Assembly: GCA_025618425.1 (NCBI GenBank)
Contig: CM046850.1
Span: forward strand, 8,225,749 to 8,289,748
Direction of reading: 5' to 3'
From: Heliocidaris tuberculata
Taxonomy: Eukaryota; Echinodermata; Echinoidea; Camarodonta; Echinometridae
DNA length: 64,000 bases
The position numbers and the translations under genes are program-made. This document shows positions 11,601 to 24,240 of this stretch, in pieces; positions within the stretch are counted from its first letter, which is position 1, and the number at the start of each line of letters is the position of its first letter. Under the pieces are notes generated by a model. The model did not search any database, had not been told where the DNA came from, and was given only the letters and a program-made list of their open reading frames with translations.

Positions 11601-13440
11601 TGCCCTTCTGGTTTTCAGCAGACTGTATAATATATTCACAATTGATGAAGTAGACACTAGACAGCAGTTTATCTTAAATATTTCATATAAATCACATAGT
11701 CATTATAATCAAGGATATACAGTATAGTACTTCATCCTGCATCAATTTCTGGTCAATGATTAGATAAGGAATGCAAGAAATATCAGTTATGAAATAATAC
11801 ATAAGCAAGGATGGCATATGAACTGGTTAAATATAGTGAACATAAAGAGCAGACTACTTTTTATTACAAGGTATAAATTATAAGAAATATGGCAATTTCT
11901 ATCTTTCACTTTATCCAATATATATCCCCAAAATATACACCTATAGCATTTTGAATCTCATTCACTCGTCACAGGAATGTTTGCTATCATTGTAAACATT
12001 TTTGTAAATTAATTTGTCCTTTAACCTCATACAGAAATGCATAGAGAGCAAATGACACAAAAGTAAGTACACAACTTACATGTATATATTTGAGGTTAAA
12101 CATTGCTGATAAAAGCTAATATAGCTGAGAGAGAACGGCTGTTTCAATTAATTCAGTTAAAATCTGCATGTGAACTAATAAATGTAGAACATGCTTTGCA
12201 TGAGGTAAACAAACGTTTCCCTTACACCACAATTTTGCCATCCTGGCAAAATGATAAATATCTAGTTTTCTTTCTTTTCTCAGTCTTAATTCTTGTTAAC
12301 CTTGAAATATTTTGTGTGAAATATCTTGCTACAAAAATGATGAACACTCGTACATGGAGAATTATTATCTTCTGCTTTCTCAATATTAGCATTCTAGTAA
12401 TTCTATTGAATTTTCAAGGAAAGTTCCAAATCCTGTAATTTTATTTTCTTCCAAATTTCAAATGAAAATGCTATGTCTTGTAAGATACATGCACAGTTTC
12501 TTGAAATGAGTTGTTTCTTTTACAACATGCATTGGATAGGGATATAAGCCATGATTAATGGGGGCTGCTACGCTGATTAGAGTACAGTAAACATGATCAC
12601 CAACATTTTCACGTCTTACAATGAAAACGATGACCCGATTGGGTTATATCCCGTCCTTCAAATTTGATTAATTCCTTTCAGTATTATACAATACTTTTCA
12701 TTATATTCTCATTCCTCAGTGTGATTAATTTATTTCATTCTTCTGCGATACATTTCATTCTTTTCTTATCCTTCAATTTAATTCATTCACTTGTAGGGTT
12801 GCGATTAATCCTATTTCACCCCTCCTCTTTCTTTATATAAACACATACAACATCATTTGATAATGTACTTCCCCTGGGAATGAGATAAAAGAATCTAGAT
12901 GTTCTCTTGTTTGGGGTTTCCTTTACATGGCTTCTTACCCTCCTGAGGTAAATTAAATAAACATTTATTAAAATTGCTTCTATGGCTTCATCCTTAAATC
13001 CACTCATCTTTATCTGTTACAGTATCAGAGGGAGGGGGATGCCTTAGTAGTATGTCTTAGAAGACTACTTCTGTTTTTATCAGGTTTCATCAAATTATTC
13101 ATCAGGTTGCAGACAATACTTTGAAAGAAGGCAAACCCATACGATTGCACCATCACCAGATAAAAAAAAGAAGAGTAAATCCCGCCCTGATCATTTTTAT
13201 CTTCCATGACCGAAGTCACCTGGGATGCCGTTTCTTTGACCTCTGTTCAACCCCCAATTTTTTCGTGCCACATGGAGGTCGTTTGACTATCTTGGCAATC
13301 AAAGAAAAAGCGCAGGACGTGACGACAGAGATGTCAGATGTGGCCTTTGCTTTCCATTGTTATGAGGGTGAACAAGGAAAATGCAAAGAGATAAACTGTA
13401 CAGTAATCGACCTAACAGTTATATTAACCAACCTTTTCAC
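11601..13440. other. intergenic, no gene recognised
   Basis: AT-rich DNA with chance frames at 12103-12438 and 13121-13462 that show no known domain and no splice context. No repeat structure was clear by eye. Confidence 0.45.
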
Positions 13441-13445
13441 CCACA

Positions 13446-13662
13446 CTGAAACCTGTATATAAAGACCGCTCAAGGGAGACAAGATATGTGGTCTTTATAA
13501 TCAGGTGGTCTTTATAATCAGGTGGTCTTTATAAGCAGGTGGTCTTTATGTACAGGTTCCTTTCATACAGGTTTCAATCAGAGACACTTTTCACGGGAAA
13601 CAAAGAAATTGGTTTTCATAATAAGGTGGTCTCTCTATACAGGTGGTTGCTAAAGAAGGTTT
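13446..13662. mobile_element. dispersed repeat with GAAACCTGTAT end
   Basis: The element begins GAAACCTGTATATAAAGACC, has three tandem GGTGGTCTTTATAA-CA units, and ends near GGTCTCTCTATACAGG, an inverted echo of the start. A second copy is at 21833-21992. Probably a non-autonomous DNA element; superfamily not assigned. Confidence 0.6.
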
Positions 13663-13743
13663 GAACAGGAAAAAAGGCAAAAGGCAAATTTGTTAATACC
13701 ACATAATCTAGAGCAGTAGATGTAGCAGGTGTAAAGCTCTCCT

Positions 13744-13902
13744 GGGCCCCGTTGCATAAAACTTACCATTAATGGTAACTCTGCTATCAATGGTAACTAC
13801 CATGGTAACATCACTCAACAGCCAATCAAAATCAAGGTTTACATGGGAGTTACCACTGATGGAAAAGTCACCGTTAATGGTAAGTTTTATGCAACGGGGC
13901 CC
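13744..13902. mobile_element. foldback MITE with GGGCCCCGTTGCATAAAA ends
   Basis: The ends GGGCCCCGTTGCATAAAACT and AGTTTTATGCAACGGGGCCC are near-perfect inverted repeats. Stem sequence continues inward with ACCATTAATGGTAACT motifs. The centre carries CAGCCAATCA. The terminal motif recurs with different interiors at 17026-17162, 24719-24835, 40553-40695 and 52929-53065. Confidence 0.8.
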
Positions 13903-14528
13903 TTGTCTGAAGATTCTGTTTTTCTGACTCAATATTCATTCACAAGCAGATTGCACATCTGATCTTAAATGCTGGAATTAGAGTTTTTCAAAAAATTTCC
14001 TTCAGAAATCCTTCCTATCAAACTATCAAGCATTCATAATACCCTATAATGTTTACACATTCTTTCTTCAATTAAGTTGTTGAATATATGAAAATTGTGA
14101 AAATATGTTATTTAACATCCTTACCTAATCAGGGCATTATTATTCTAAAAGCATTCTGGGTTACTATTTTTTCCTTTACCTTCAAACATATATTCCTCAG
14201 TATAATAACAAATTCCATACAAATGACACATAATTTTCAACAACAGAACTGTTTAGAAACTTACAGTTAAAATAAAATATATAATCCAACTCATTATTTT
14301 TTTAATCTTGCTTAATATTGCATAATGTAAATCAAATTGTAACATAATATAAAATACAGTTAGAACATAAAATAAAGTAATCCCAAATGAAGATTACTCC
14401 AATATTTTCATAATTTGTCATTGATACAGAAAACTAAGACCTCTTGTCATTAATTCACGTCTGGCAAATTTGCCAAGATAGTAACAAAAATACAATCTTA
14501 GACATGTATGTCTGATCAACAACATATG

Positions 14529-14848
14529 AAAGGGTACCAATCACCAAAAAATATTTAGATCTGTATGTAAGGGGTTCCAAGTCTGATGTTGTTATACTAT
14601 ATTCAAAATACGAGCTTCAAATTTATTACTCTCAATAAACGTAAAAGCGACTTGTGAGTAGACTGGTCCATTCACCCGTACAAGCTCGCACGGAAGCCTT
14701 GGGTTCTGTGCACACGGTTTGGCATTATCCTTTTATTTTCTTTATACTCCTAATAACTGTTAACACATAGAATGCCAGGTAAAACATTTCAAGGTTGGTT
14801 TTACACAAAGTACATGTATTTGTCTTTTAGGTGATTGGTATCCTTTAA
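14529..14848. mobile_element. MITE with AGGGTACCAATCACC ends
   Basis: The ends are AAGGGTACCAATCACC and GGTGATTGGTATCCTTTAA. A sister copy in opposite orientation lies at 54515-54876; both share CGTAAAAGCGACTTGTGAGT-like internal sequence. Non-coding. Confidence 0.8.
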
Positions 14849-15830
14849 AGGACAAAGTACAATCATTATGAAGGCATTCCCAGGTAACACATGAACCTTG
14901 CATTTAACTCAGAATTGCAGAAGTGGACTGGGGTCCTTTTGGCTGCAAAGGGCAATGTTGTCAGGTAGTTGTATAATGGCTTTACTGTAGGATTCCATGC
15001 CTTGAAAGAGCCATGGTATGAAGGTTGTAATTCACAGGTAACTGAAAACAAGATATACAACAAAATCAAATGTGATCTTTTCAGTCATTATCTTGGCCCA
15101 TTTGAGATTGTTTCAGTTTCATTAAAAATGCATTCCAAAGAGATTACTTGGGTAAAAAAAAAGTCATAATGACCTACAATGATCATTTCTATCAAACTAT
15201 TTTCTGTTTACTGAATTAAAAAGAGCTGATGTTCCATAGATGTTGGCTGAACTAATTTTTTCTATGAAAAATAGTTTGGAAATATTATCTTCATTCAGAG
15301 TCGGCTGTCTTGCCGAGAATGCTATCCTCCAATCATGATGTGCAATTCCTACAACACACAAATCAAGATGTAGGCAGCCCAATAAGCGCTACACAGTATA
15401 CATGTGCAATCTCCCAAAGATGATAGCTAACTGTGTATGGTTTCGTGGCGCAACGTGTATCAATGTGAATATTTTTGCAAGAGTGATTTATCTTTGATCA
15501 ATCCTTCCTTTGCAATATTATTTGCGAAGGTGTGCATCACCACTGGTGCAGAAGAGCTGCAATAGCATTCGGGCTGTACAAGCAAGATGCAATGTTTTAG
15601 GTGGATTTTCTTCACAAGCATTTTCGGCATCGGATGGTCGGTGATTCCTTAACTAATGTGGTATTTTCTAAAAATAATTAACCCCAAACCCCACCATGAC
15701 TGATGACAGTAAATTATTACCTAGAATTTACTTATACATGTATATCAAATGAATGCGAGTGCAACAGTGTGAAACCCACTGAAGGAGTCACTAGTACTCT
15801 GTTGATACACGATGAAATAACTAAATGAAT

Positions 15831-16075
15831 AAATACATAATAAATAAGTAAATAAATAAATAAATAAATTTTAATAAAAAATAAATTTTAATAAATAATA
15901 AATAACTGAATAAACACATAGATTGAATTGAAGAAATAAATAAAAAATTGATAAGTAAATTTATACACAAATAACAAATAGATAACATTAAATAAATAAA
16001 TACATGAATAAAAAATAAACAAACACATAAACAAACAAAAATATAAATGAATAAATGATTAAATAAACAAACCAA
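15831..16075. repeat. AAAT-type simple repeat
   Basis: AT-rich stretch dominated by AAATA and AAAT units with interruptions. The open frame on the minus strand here is low-complexity. Confidence 0.8.
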
Positions 16076-16539
16076 AAAACAAGAAATATGCAAGTGGTAA
16101 TTATACTGAATATAGTTCAAAAATCTTACCTTGGCCCCCAACCTTGAGAGATATCTGTTTCTAAGAGCAAAGGCAGACTGGGGCTGGATATTAGGAATGG
16201 ATGTCGAAGGCACCTCAGACTGTTGTAGTTTCTCTCTGTTAAACAAGTATCAAAGTGTACAATATAATATGGGCAAGTCCAAGGTATTCTATCCCATACT
16301 TTACAAACATCATCAAAAGTATTAAACATGACAATTTCATCAAGTTGATAGCCCTAATAGAGCTTCGATCTGACCAAGGAAACAAGAAAAATGACACTTG
16401 CAATGTTAATCTTTTTGTTGACTTTTCTTTATTCTCGGTGATGTACGCGGCAGCAAATGATCAAATAACTTGGACTTGGATGTACGATTCATGCTCTGGC
16501 AAAGATTGTTCCGTGGTAATTCGTAATACTCACCAAATT

Positions 16540-16930
16540 CCTAACTTCATTCCTGAACCCAACACTATACCTAAAGCTAACCCTAAAACTATATCTTTGA
16601 CAAAATGAAACCCGGAGCGAATGTCACTGCAGCATATCGTCGCTGATTTTACGAACCGGCATAGGAAGCCTCACAACGCGAAAACATGTTTCTGAGATAA
16701 TCGGACTTTGTCCGTTTAAAATGATAATTTGAATACCTTACCTTCATTCAATCATCGTAGAATTGAACAGGTGATGAGAGTGGAATATTTTCTTTCATAT
16801 GCATTGGATATTAAAAAAAAGAAACACAGTATTTTTGGTTCAATCCCTGCTAGAATTCGTATGCCGGTTCGTAAAATCAGCGACGATATGTTGGAGCACC
16901 ATCCATTTATTTTTGGGCTGAGCGAATAAT
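16540..16930. mobile_element. foldback repeat with 34-bp arms
   Basis: Arms at about 16630-16665 and 16860-16895 are near-perfect inverted copies: CATATCGTCGCTGATTTTAC with AACCGGCATA, mirrored by TATGCCGGTT with GTAAAATCAGCGACGATATG. They lie about 195 bp apart. Short telomere-like CCTAAA units sit on the left side. Confidence 0.65.
16906..16911 (-). terminator. candidate MFSD1 polyadenylation signal
   Basis: The minus strand reads AATAAA about 305 bp after the MFSD1 stop codon. It lies just beside an arm of the 16.6-16.9 kb foldback. It is the nearest hexamer I see. Confidence 0.35.
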
Positions 16931-17025
16931 AATATTATTATTTCCTATAAGAAGAGAATATAGAAATGAAAGTTTGGCATGAAGAATAAAAGGAATCATT
17001 TGTTAACTTTGTATACAAGCTTCAG

Positions 17026-17162
17026 GGGGGCATTTCATCAAGTGTCTTGCCGGTGATTTTTACCGACAAATTTGCTCTCAGCCAATCAGATGCAAGGATT
17101 TCAGTAGCTTATAACAGTTATTGCAACTTGTCATTGATGACAAATGTTATGAAACAGGGCCC
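17026..17162. mobile_element. GGGCCC-type foldback MITE in MFSD1 3' UTR
   Basis: The ends GGGGGCATTTCATCAAGT and ATGTTATGAAACAGGGCCC frame an interior with CAGCCAATCAGATGCAAGGA, closely matching the copy at 40553-40695. It starts only about 50 bp downstream of the MFSD1 stop on the minus strand, so it should be part of the transcript's 3' UTR. Confidence 0.75.
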
Positions 17163-17214
17163 TGAGTTAACACCCTTCTGGCACTCAGCACACAAAATGA
17201 AGGATCTCTGTTAC

Positions 17215-17333
17215 TCACTTCAAATCTTCCTCCACCTTCTCGGCAATCTCTTTCCTCTGCTTTGTAGACATATTAAGAGTTCCTCCTTTAGATGAGTCGA
17301 TTAGATACATCAACACACAGCAAATGAGTGCAA
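17215..17333 (-). CDS. MFSD1: MFSD1 coding exon 13 (last)
   Basis: Residues 437-474: [17 protein letters not shown], then [20 protein letters not shown] and Lys, then TGA (17215-17217). It codes the end of helix 12 and a charged cytosolic tail that resembles the human GGNLNYSARQREEI tail. The acceptor is tttcccttttag at 17334-17335. The open frame continues upstream into the intron but the phase and family fit only this start. Confidence 0.9.
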
Positions 17334-20300
17334 CTAAAAGGGAAACAATGACAATGATAATAATACACATAATAATACTACTACTACTACTAATGTGTCC
17401 ATTTGTAGTCCAGCTACTATAAAAACATACTCTACTGCGAAGTATCATTATTATTACCCCGGCTTTAGCCATGCCGCCATGATATTAAGCGCTAAGGCAT
17501 TCAAGGAATTTCTTCCTACCGGGTACCCATTTACTTCACCTGGGTGGAGAGTGGCAAATGTAGATTAATGTCTTGCCGAAGGGCATTAGTGCCATGAAGG
17601 GATTTGATCCACTAGACCTGACACCTCCGTGCTATTATAGCGCATATCACATTACGACAACATCTCTATACGCTTCCTACGGACTTTGGATATTATTACT
17701 TTGTAACTCCAACAACATTCCTTGAATGCATTGATCACTACAACCACTCAAGGAATAAATCCTACAAGGTACCTACCTACTACACCTGGGTCAAGTGTGG
17801 CAAGTATACTGACCCTTTCGAGACAATGGACCACATTTTGGCTAAATAACTTTTAGATTCAGAGCTATAAAAACTAGAATATCACTGAAGGTGATTAATA
17901 CCCCCCCCCCCCCCCCCCCCCCGATGTGTGTGCCAAATTTCCTGAGCATTGCTCAAAAAATGAGGAAGTGGTCTGATCTGCAATATTTTCCCGTTTTATT
18001 GCCATATGTTTTTACCATGGCAACGCAGTTTGCCACACATTGAAATAATATGTCCTGCACATCTTTACCACAAGACCAACGTGTGCGCCAAATTTCATGA
18101 GCATTGCTCAAAAAATGAGGAAGTAGTTCGATCCGCAAGATTTCAACCTGATTTACTGCCATAATATGCTGTTACCATGGCAACGCAGTTTCCGACACAT
18201 TAAAAAAATATGTCTCGCATATTTCCATCTCAAGACAAATGTGTGTGCCATATTTCATGAGCATTGCTCGAAAAACGAGGAAGTAGTTCGATGCGCAAGA
18301 TTTCAACCTGATTTATTGCCATAATATGCCGTTACCATGGCAATGCCGTTTCAACACATTCAAAAAATATGTCTTGCACATCTTCATCCCAAGACCAATG
18401 TGTGTGGCAAATTTCACAGGCATTGCTCAAAAAATGAGGAAGTAGTTCGATGCGCAAGATTTGCAACGGACCGACCGACCGACTGTACGCTGATTCTATA
18501 CCCCCTTCAAACTTCGTTTGGTGGGGGTATACCAGATGCATGAGTAGAAAGAGCAAAAATTTCTGCACAAACGGTCCATTGTGTTGCATGACCATCTTGC
18601 GTTCGATGCAAGGAATTTTAAAACAAGAATAAGCTTTAAAATCCCCTAATTGGAAACACATTGAGAAGTTCGAAATCATTGTTTTTTTTTATCAAAATTG
18701 GCAATTTTTTCAACTTTTCACCAAATTTTGTAACCATGTATATTGTTTTCAAAGACATTACACCTTATTTGAACCCTGTAGCACTAAAAGAAAAATATTA
18801 TTGTTGCCAATTTGAGGAAAAAATGTGATCAATTTAGCCCTGAAATAATTCCTGTCCTGTCTTGACAAAGGACATTAGTGCTGTGGCAGGGATTCCAAAC
18901 TTGTACTTGTGATTCACAGTCCGTAGATCTATCCACTACACCTTAAACACCTCTTCACTGGATAGATGGACGGGAACATACATTTATGCCAGTTCTTACC
19001 AAAAAGGGATGAGCTCAACTTCTTTAAATCATTTCACACCTTTCGTACTTGCATCAGCATTACTAAAACAACATTCCAAAGGCAACCAAATGCTTGCATC
19101 ACAAGGATAGAAAAGTATACTCATTGTGGAATAGGGTTCTATTATATGTGAACAGCGCAATTTTCCATGACTTTAATTTAAAAAAATAAAATTGAAATTC
19201 TTTTCATGTTTCAGTAACTTAATGTAATTTTTTTTTTTAATGGGGAGAAAATCCAGTCCAGTACCTTTATTTCCATAATAGCCCTTAATTTTGGGACTTT
19301 CACAGATCTTGTGCCTTACTGTAACAGACATTTATTGCATTCGGAAGAAATGAACTTACTACATAGACAGGAGAGGTTGAAGACTTCATAGAGAAGATAG
19401 CCATTAGAATCTACTATCTTGCCTGCTATCACAGCTACTACAGCCAGCCCTAGGTTCTGAATTGACTGCATACTATGGAGAGTGAGAGAGAGAGAGAGAA
19501 AAAAAAAGGAGGCAGAGAAAGAGAGGGAGGGAGAGGGGGACAGAGACAGTGAGAGATAGCGAGATAAAGAGAAATAGAGAAATTAAGTAAGAAAGAGAGA
19601 GAGAAGGCAGAATGAGAGGGGGAGAGAGGGGAAGAGAGGGACAGAGACAGAGAGAGATAGCGAGATAAAGAGAAATAGAAAGATTAAGTAAGAAAGGGAG
19701 AAAGAGAGAGAAGGCAGAATGAGAGGGGGAGAGAGGGGAAGAGAGGGACAGAGACAGAGAGAGATAGCGAGATAAAGAGAAATAGAAAGATTAAGTAAGA
19801 AAGGGAGAAAGAGAGAGAAGGCAGAATGAGAGGGGGAGAGAGGGGAAGAGAGGGACAGAGACAGAGAGAGATAGCGAGATAAAGAGAAATAGAAAGATTA
19901 AGTAAGAAAGGGAGAAAGAGAGAGAAGGCAGAATGAGAGGGGGAGAGAGGGGAAGAGAGGGACAGAGACAGAGAGAGATAGCGAGATAAAGAGAAATAGA
20001 GAGATTAAGTAAGAAAGGGAGAAAGAGAGAGAAGGCAGAATGAGAGGGGGAGAGAGGGGAAGAGAGGGACAGAGACAGAGAGAGATAGCGAGATAAAGAG
20101 AAATAGAGAGATTAAGTAAGAAAGGGAGAAAGAGAGAGAAGGCAGAATGAGAGGGGGAGAGAGGGGAAGAGAGGGACAGAGACAGAGAGAGATAGCGAGA
20201 TAAAGAGAAATAGAGAGATTAAGTAAGAAAGGGAGAAAGAGAGAGAAGGCAGAATGAGAGGGGGAGAGAGGGGAAGAGAGGGACAGAGACAGAGAGAGAT

Positions 20301-23300
20301 AGCGAGATAAAGAGAAATAGAAAGATTAAGTAAGAAAGGGAGAAAGAGAGAGAAGGCAGAATGAGAGGGGGAGAGAGGGGAAGAGAGGGACAGAGACAGA
20401 GAGAGATAGCGAGAGAAAGAGAAATAGAAAGATTAAGTAAGAAAGGGAGAAAGAGAGAGAAGGCAGAATGAGAGGGGGAGAGAGGGGGGAGAGGGGAAGA
20501 GAGGGACAGAGACAGGGAGAGATAGCGAGATAAAGAGAAATAGAGAGATTAAGCAAGAAGGAAAGAGAGAAAGAGAGAAAGAGGAGGGTTGGGCAGAGAG
20601 AGGAAAAGGTGGTAAAATAATAGAGTGCATCATCTTCATACACTGAGAAGTATTCTTACTTCCTGGTATTTCATAATTATTATATTTAATTAAAGTTACA
20701 GTTAGAGATATAAACTCATAATTCAAATGATGTGCTACTATGACTTGGGCAAATATATGGATAAATAGGCAAATATATGGATAAATAGACAAATTTATAA
20801 TCCATATGATGTATCGCTATGAATTTAAAAACTATTTAGGTCATCCGAGATATAAAACTCACTATACAAATGATTCATTTATATAGCTAATAAAGAGACA
20901 TAAGCTTACAATCTATATATCATGTACAACTTTTACTTGGCAACTGTACATCTAATCAGAAATACAAACTTACAAATCACAAATCATATACAGTGGAAAC
21001 TCAGTATAACAAGGTCCTTGGGACCATCAAAATAACCTTGTTATAGCAGAAATCTTGTTATATCAGGTTAAAAAAAAACAACAGAATAGGAATATTACCT
21101 TGTTATATCAGGAATATTGTTATATCAGACCTCTTTATACCGAGTTTCCACTGTATACTGTGAATTTAACCAACTACATAGTTGATTCGATATAAACTTA
21201 CAATCCATATGATGTCCCTAGCTGATGCTCAGGCATGATGAAAGCTACAATAGGCCAAAGTGCACAGGCAAGGATGGAGTATGCCACGCCCATTAAACTC
21301 TACAAGTAGAAAAACAAATTGATTAAATGTAATTTGTGTGTCAAAGTGCCGGAGAGGAGAAAAATTGATAACACTATCACTGGAAGATTCCATGAAGAAG
21401 TGTTTCATCCATTATCTCATCCAAAAATGTTAAATGTAATTTGTGTTGATATAACCATTGACTAATTGTCCTTTCCCGTATAACTACCAACAGTCAGTGG
21501 TCATATGAAATTTTCCATTTCTGGATTAAATAAATGGATAAAAGATATACATCATACAGGACACATTGCACAGAATCATCCCACTTCAGTACATATTTCA
21601 TGCTTTGTGAAACTGTGTGGGCATAGATTATACTCATAACTTGCCTTATCATTTACTGATCTCGCAACTGAAACCATCTTTACATTTGCATCATTTGATA
21701 CGAGTTGAGACTTTAAGCTCTCAATACCCACTACACCCCTTCCCCATAGAAATATTCCTCAGTCCTAAAATATCTGTTTCATATTATTCTAATACCTTTT
21801 GAAATGCAATTAGCTGATGTATTTGGAAATATCGCGAAACCTGTATATAAAGTCTGCTTTTGAGGGAGACAAGACATGTGGTCTTTACGTACAAATTATT
21901 TTCATACAGGTTTCAATGAGAAACATTTTTCAAGGGAAATAAAAAACAACATTTGGTCTTTATAAGCAAGTGGCCTTTCTACACAGGCAGGTGAGATATA
22001 CAGTTGGCACATTGACCTAAGAATGTTTATCATCTCCCAAATACAAAAGTAAATATGGGACTGTGCATAGCAGCACTACTGTAAATATCTATACATGGGA
22101 CTAAGGATCCTGCCATTATTGCAAAAGGAGTGATGTAGGTGTACACTAAGGCACTGTAGAAGTCAATACATGGGACTGCACAAAGCAGCACTTCTAAAAA
22201 TACATATACATGGGACTAAGGCACCTACCATTGTAGCAAAAGGAGTGATGAAGGTGAATGCTAAGGCGCCATGGGCAACCAACGTGAGAATGATTCCTAG
22301 GCCCACCCAGAAGATGTTTTTCCCCGTCTTGTCGACGATGAAACCGAAGAAAGGTGATGCAGCGGCAGAGATGAAATACACCAAACTGAAAAAAGAATAA
22401 AGGTAAAATACGATAAACCACCAGACTTAAAGAATATCACAAGTTGTCTGTTGAATAAAAGAATAAGGACAAAGAGATTTCTCCCTCACTCACTCTATTA
22501 TCCAAACTCGCAGATATTTTCAAAGAAAATCTAGAGCTGCTTGGTGCATTTTCACAATGTAAAACATAGATGGTTATATTTCAGTAAAAACTGAACATGT
22601 TTTTTTTTTTGGGGGGGGGTATGTTTTTCAGACAATTTGTCAAATTTCATAGTACAGTTGGCTTTGCCTGCACCAAAGGAAAGTAAACTGTTTCTAATCA
22701 AGTTCATATTGTCCATGGGAGACTGAATCATATCATATCATTGTGACTTCATGAAAACCAAGGCATATTAAGCCCATCGCACACTATACGATCAGTCTGC
22801 GATCTGATCTCGCAAGAAAATGTAATAGCATTTAAACACATAAAATATTTTTGATTTAGGTTCTGAGTAGTCATATAGATAGCAAAATCAAAATTACGGC
22901 CTGCTGCAAGCCTTCTATTTGGAGGAAAGGCTATATCGGCTCCGAATCGTAGGGACGTCGGAGCAGTCCTACAATTGTCTACAATTTATTCCAGGTAGAA
23001 GGCTAATAACGCAAAAAGATCGTACTTAAGTATTCCTATTAATGTTCAGAATCTGAATCAGGAAGAGTTTATTTGTTTGAAAGTCCACATTTAATGTTAT
23101 TGCGATTCATTTCCAAAATCGATCGCAGACGATAGTATAGTGTGCGGTAGGCTTTACTTACCTATTTACAAGGTTTGCTTCGGTAGGTGACAGGTCGAAC
23201 TTGTCTTCAAAGAATACACTGTAAAAATAGGTCAAGAAAATATCTAATAGTCATCCAATTGATAACTGAACCTCCTAAATAGCGCCATCTTTTAACAGGA

Positions 23301-24206
23301 TTTGGAAAACATTCGTGTGTCTTATTTTCCCGTCATGCAAAAGCTTTTTATGTAATTGCAGGCAATTTTCTATATTTGTAAGTCAAATTTAAAAGTTTGA
23401 AATAAAAAATAGTGCTTAGTTTCTAAGGGAGTTTTTACTACAAATTCAAAATAAAAAACAGGACCCTGATCTATATTTTTTTTTGGTGGTGAGTCCCTTC
23501 CTAATTCAACCTCCTGATGAAGTCATTAATGAACTTCTCACGGTTGCCGTAGTCACCACCCTCGACCCAGTAGTTAACCTTCTTACTGTAGACGTTGCTG
23601 GGTGAGCTGAGTTTAAAGGGCCAGAGAAAGTTTGAGGCCTGCTTGAAGTTTACGCCAGAGGTGAAAGTCTCATGGATCAGATCCTCCAGACAGATGATGC
23701 CGTATTTGCCAAGAATATTCTTGATGATCGCTTTGTCAGTGATAGGGATGTGGCTTACCATTCTAAACCTTGGCGAATCCTCGCTTTTAGATTAGCTCAC
23801 GTACTGCAGGACTTCAGATTGGGGTACCCCTGGCAATGTAGGGCTCGACCAACCTCAGCATCTCTAGCCTTGTTGAGCCAGACAATGACTCCATAAATGT
23901 ACCTACCCATCTTTCTACTTATACATGTACATCTTTTTCTCTACCAACTAGCTTTTCATCTTTAATGGAGAGATACTCACATTCCAAGTCCAATGAAAGG
24001 GAAGACAGTGACGTAGTAGAAAACACAGATGAGGAAGATGAGCCACAGACTGATAGGGAAGTCCTTGATATCAGATAATTTGATGGTTTCCCCTGAAAAG
24101 CATAAGGTCATAAAAGTCAACAGAAAACTCCTAGATTTATAAAAACACACACATGCAGTTTAAAATACATGAGCCTGATCGGTTAAGAGTAGTCACTAGC
24201 ATAGCT

Positions 24207-24240
<34 letters not shown>

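Noticed and set aside
12103..12438. 111-codon frame with hydrophobic stretches
   Set aside because: Hydrophobicity comes from AT-rich composition; no family resemblance or gene context.
19530..20570. CRISPR-like array
   Set aside because: The units are long, purine-rich and contiguous without unique spacers, in a eukaryotic intron; it is a minisatellite.
23501..23761. RPL7 C-terminal frame as a functional gene
   Set aside because: Upstream RPL7 sequence is frameshifted and has stops, introns are absent, and a poly(A) remnant follows, so it is a processed pseudogene.
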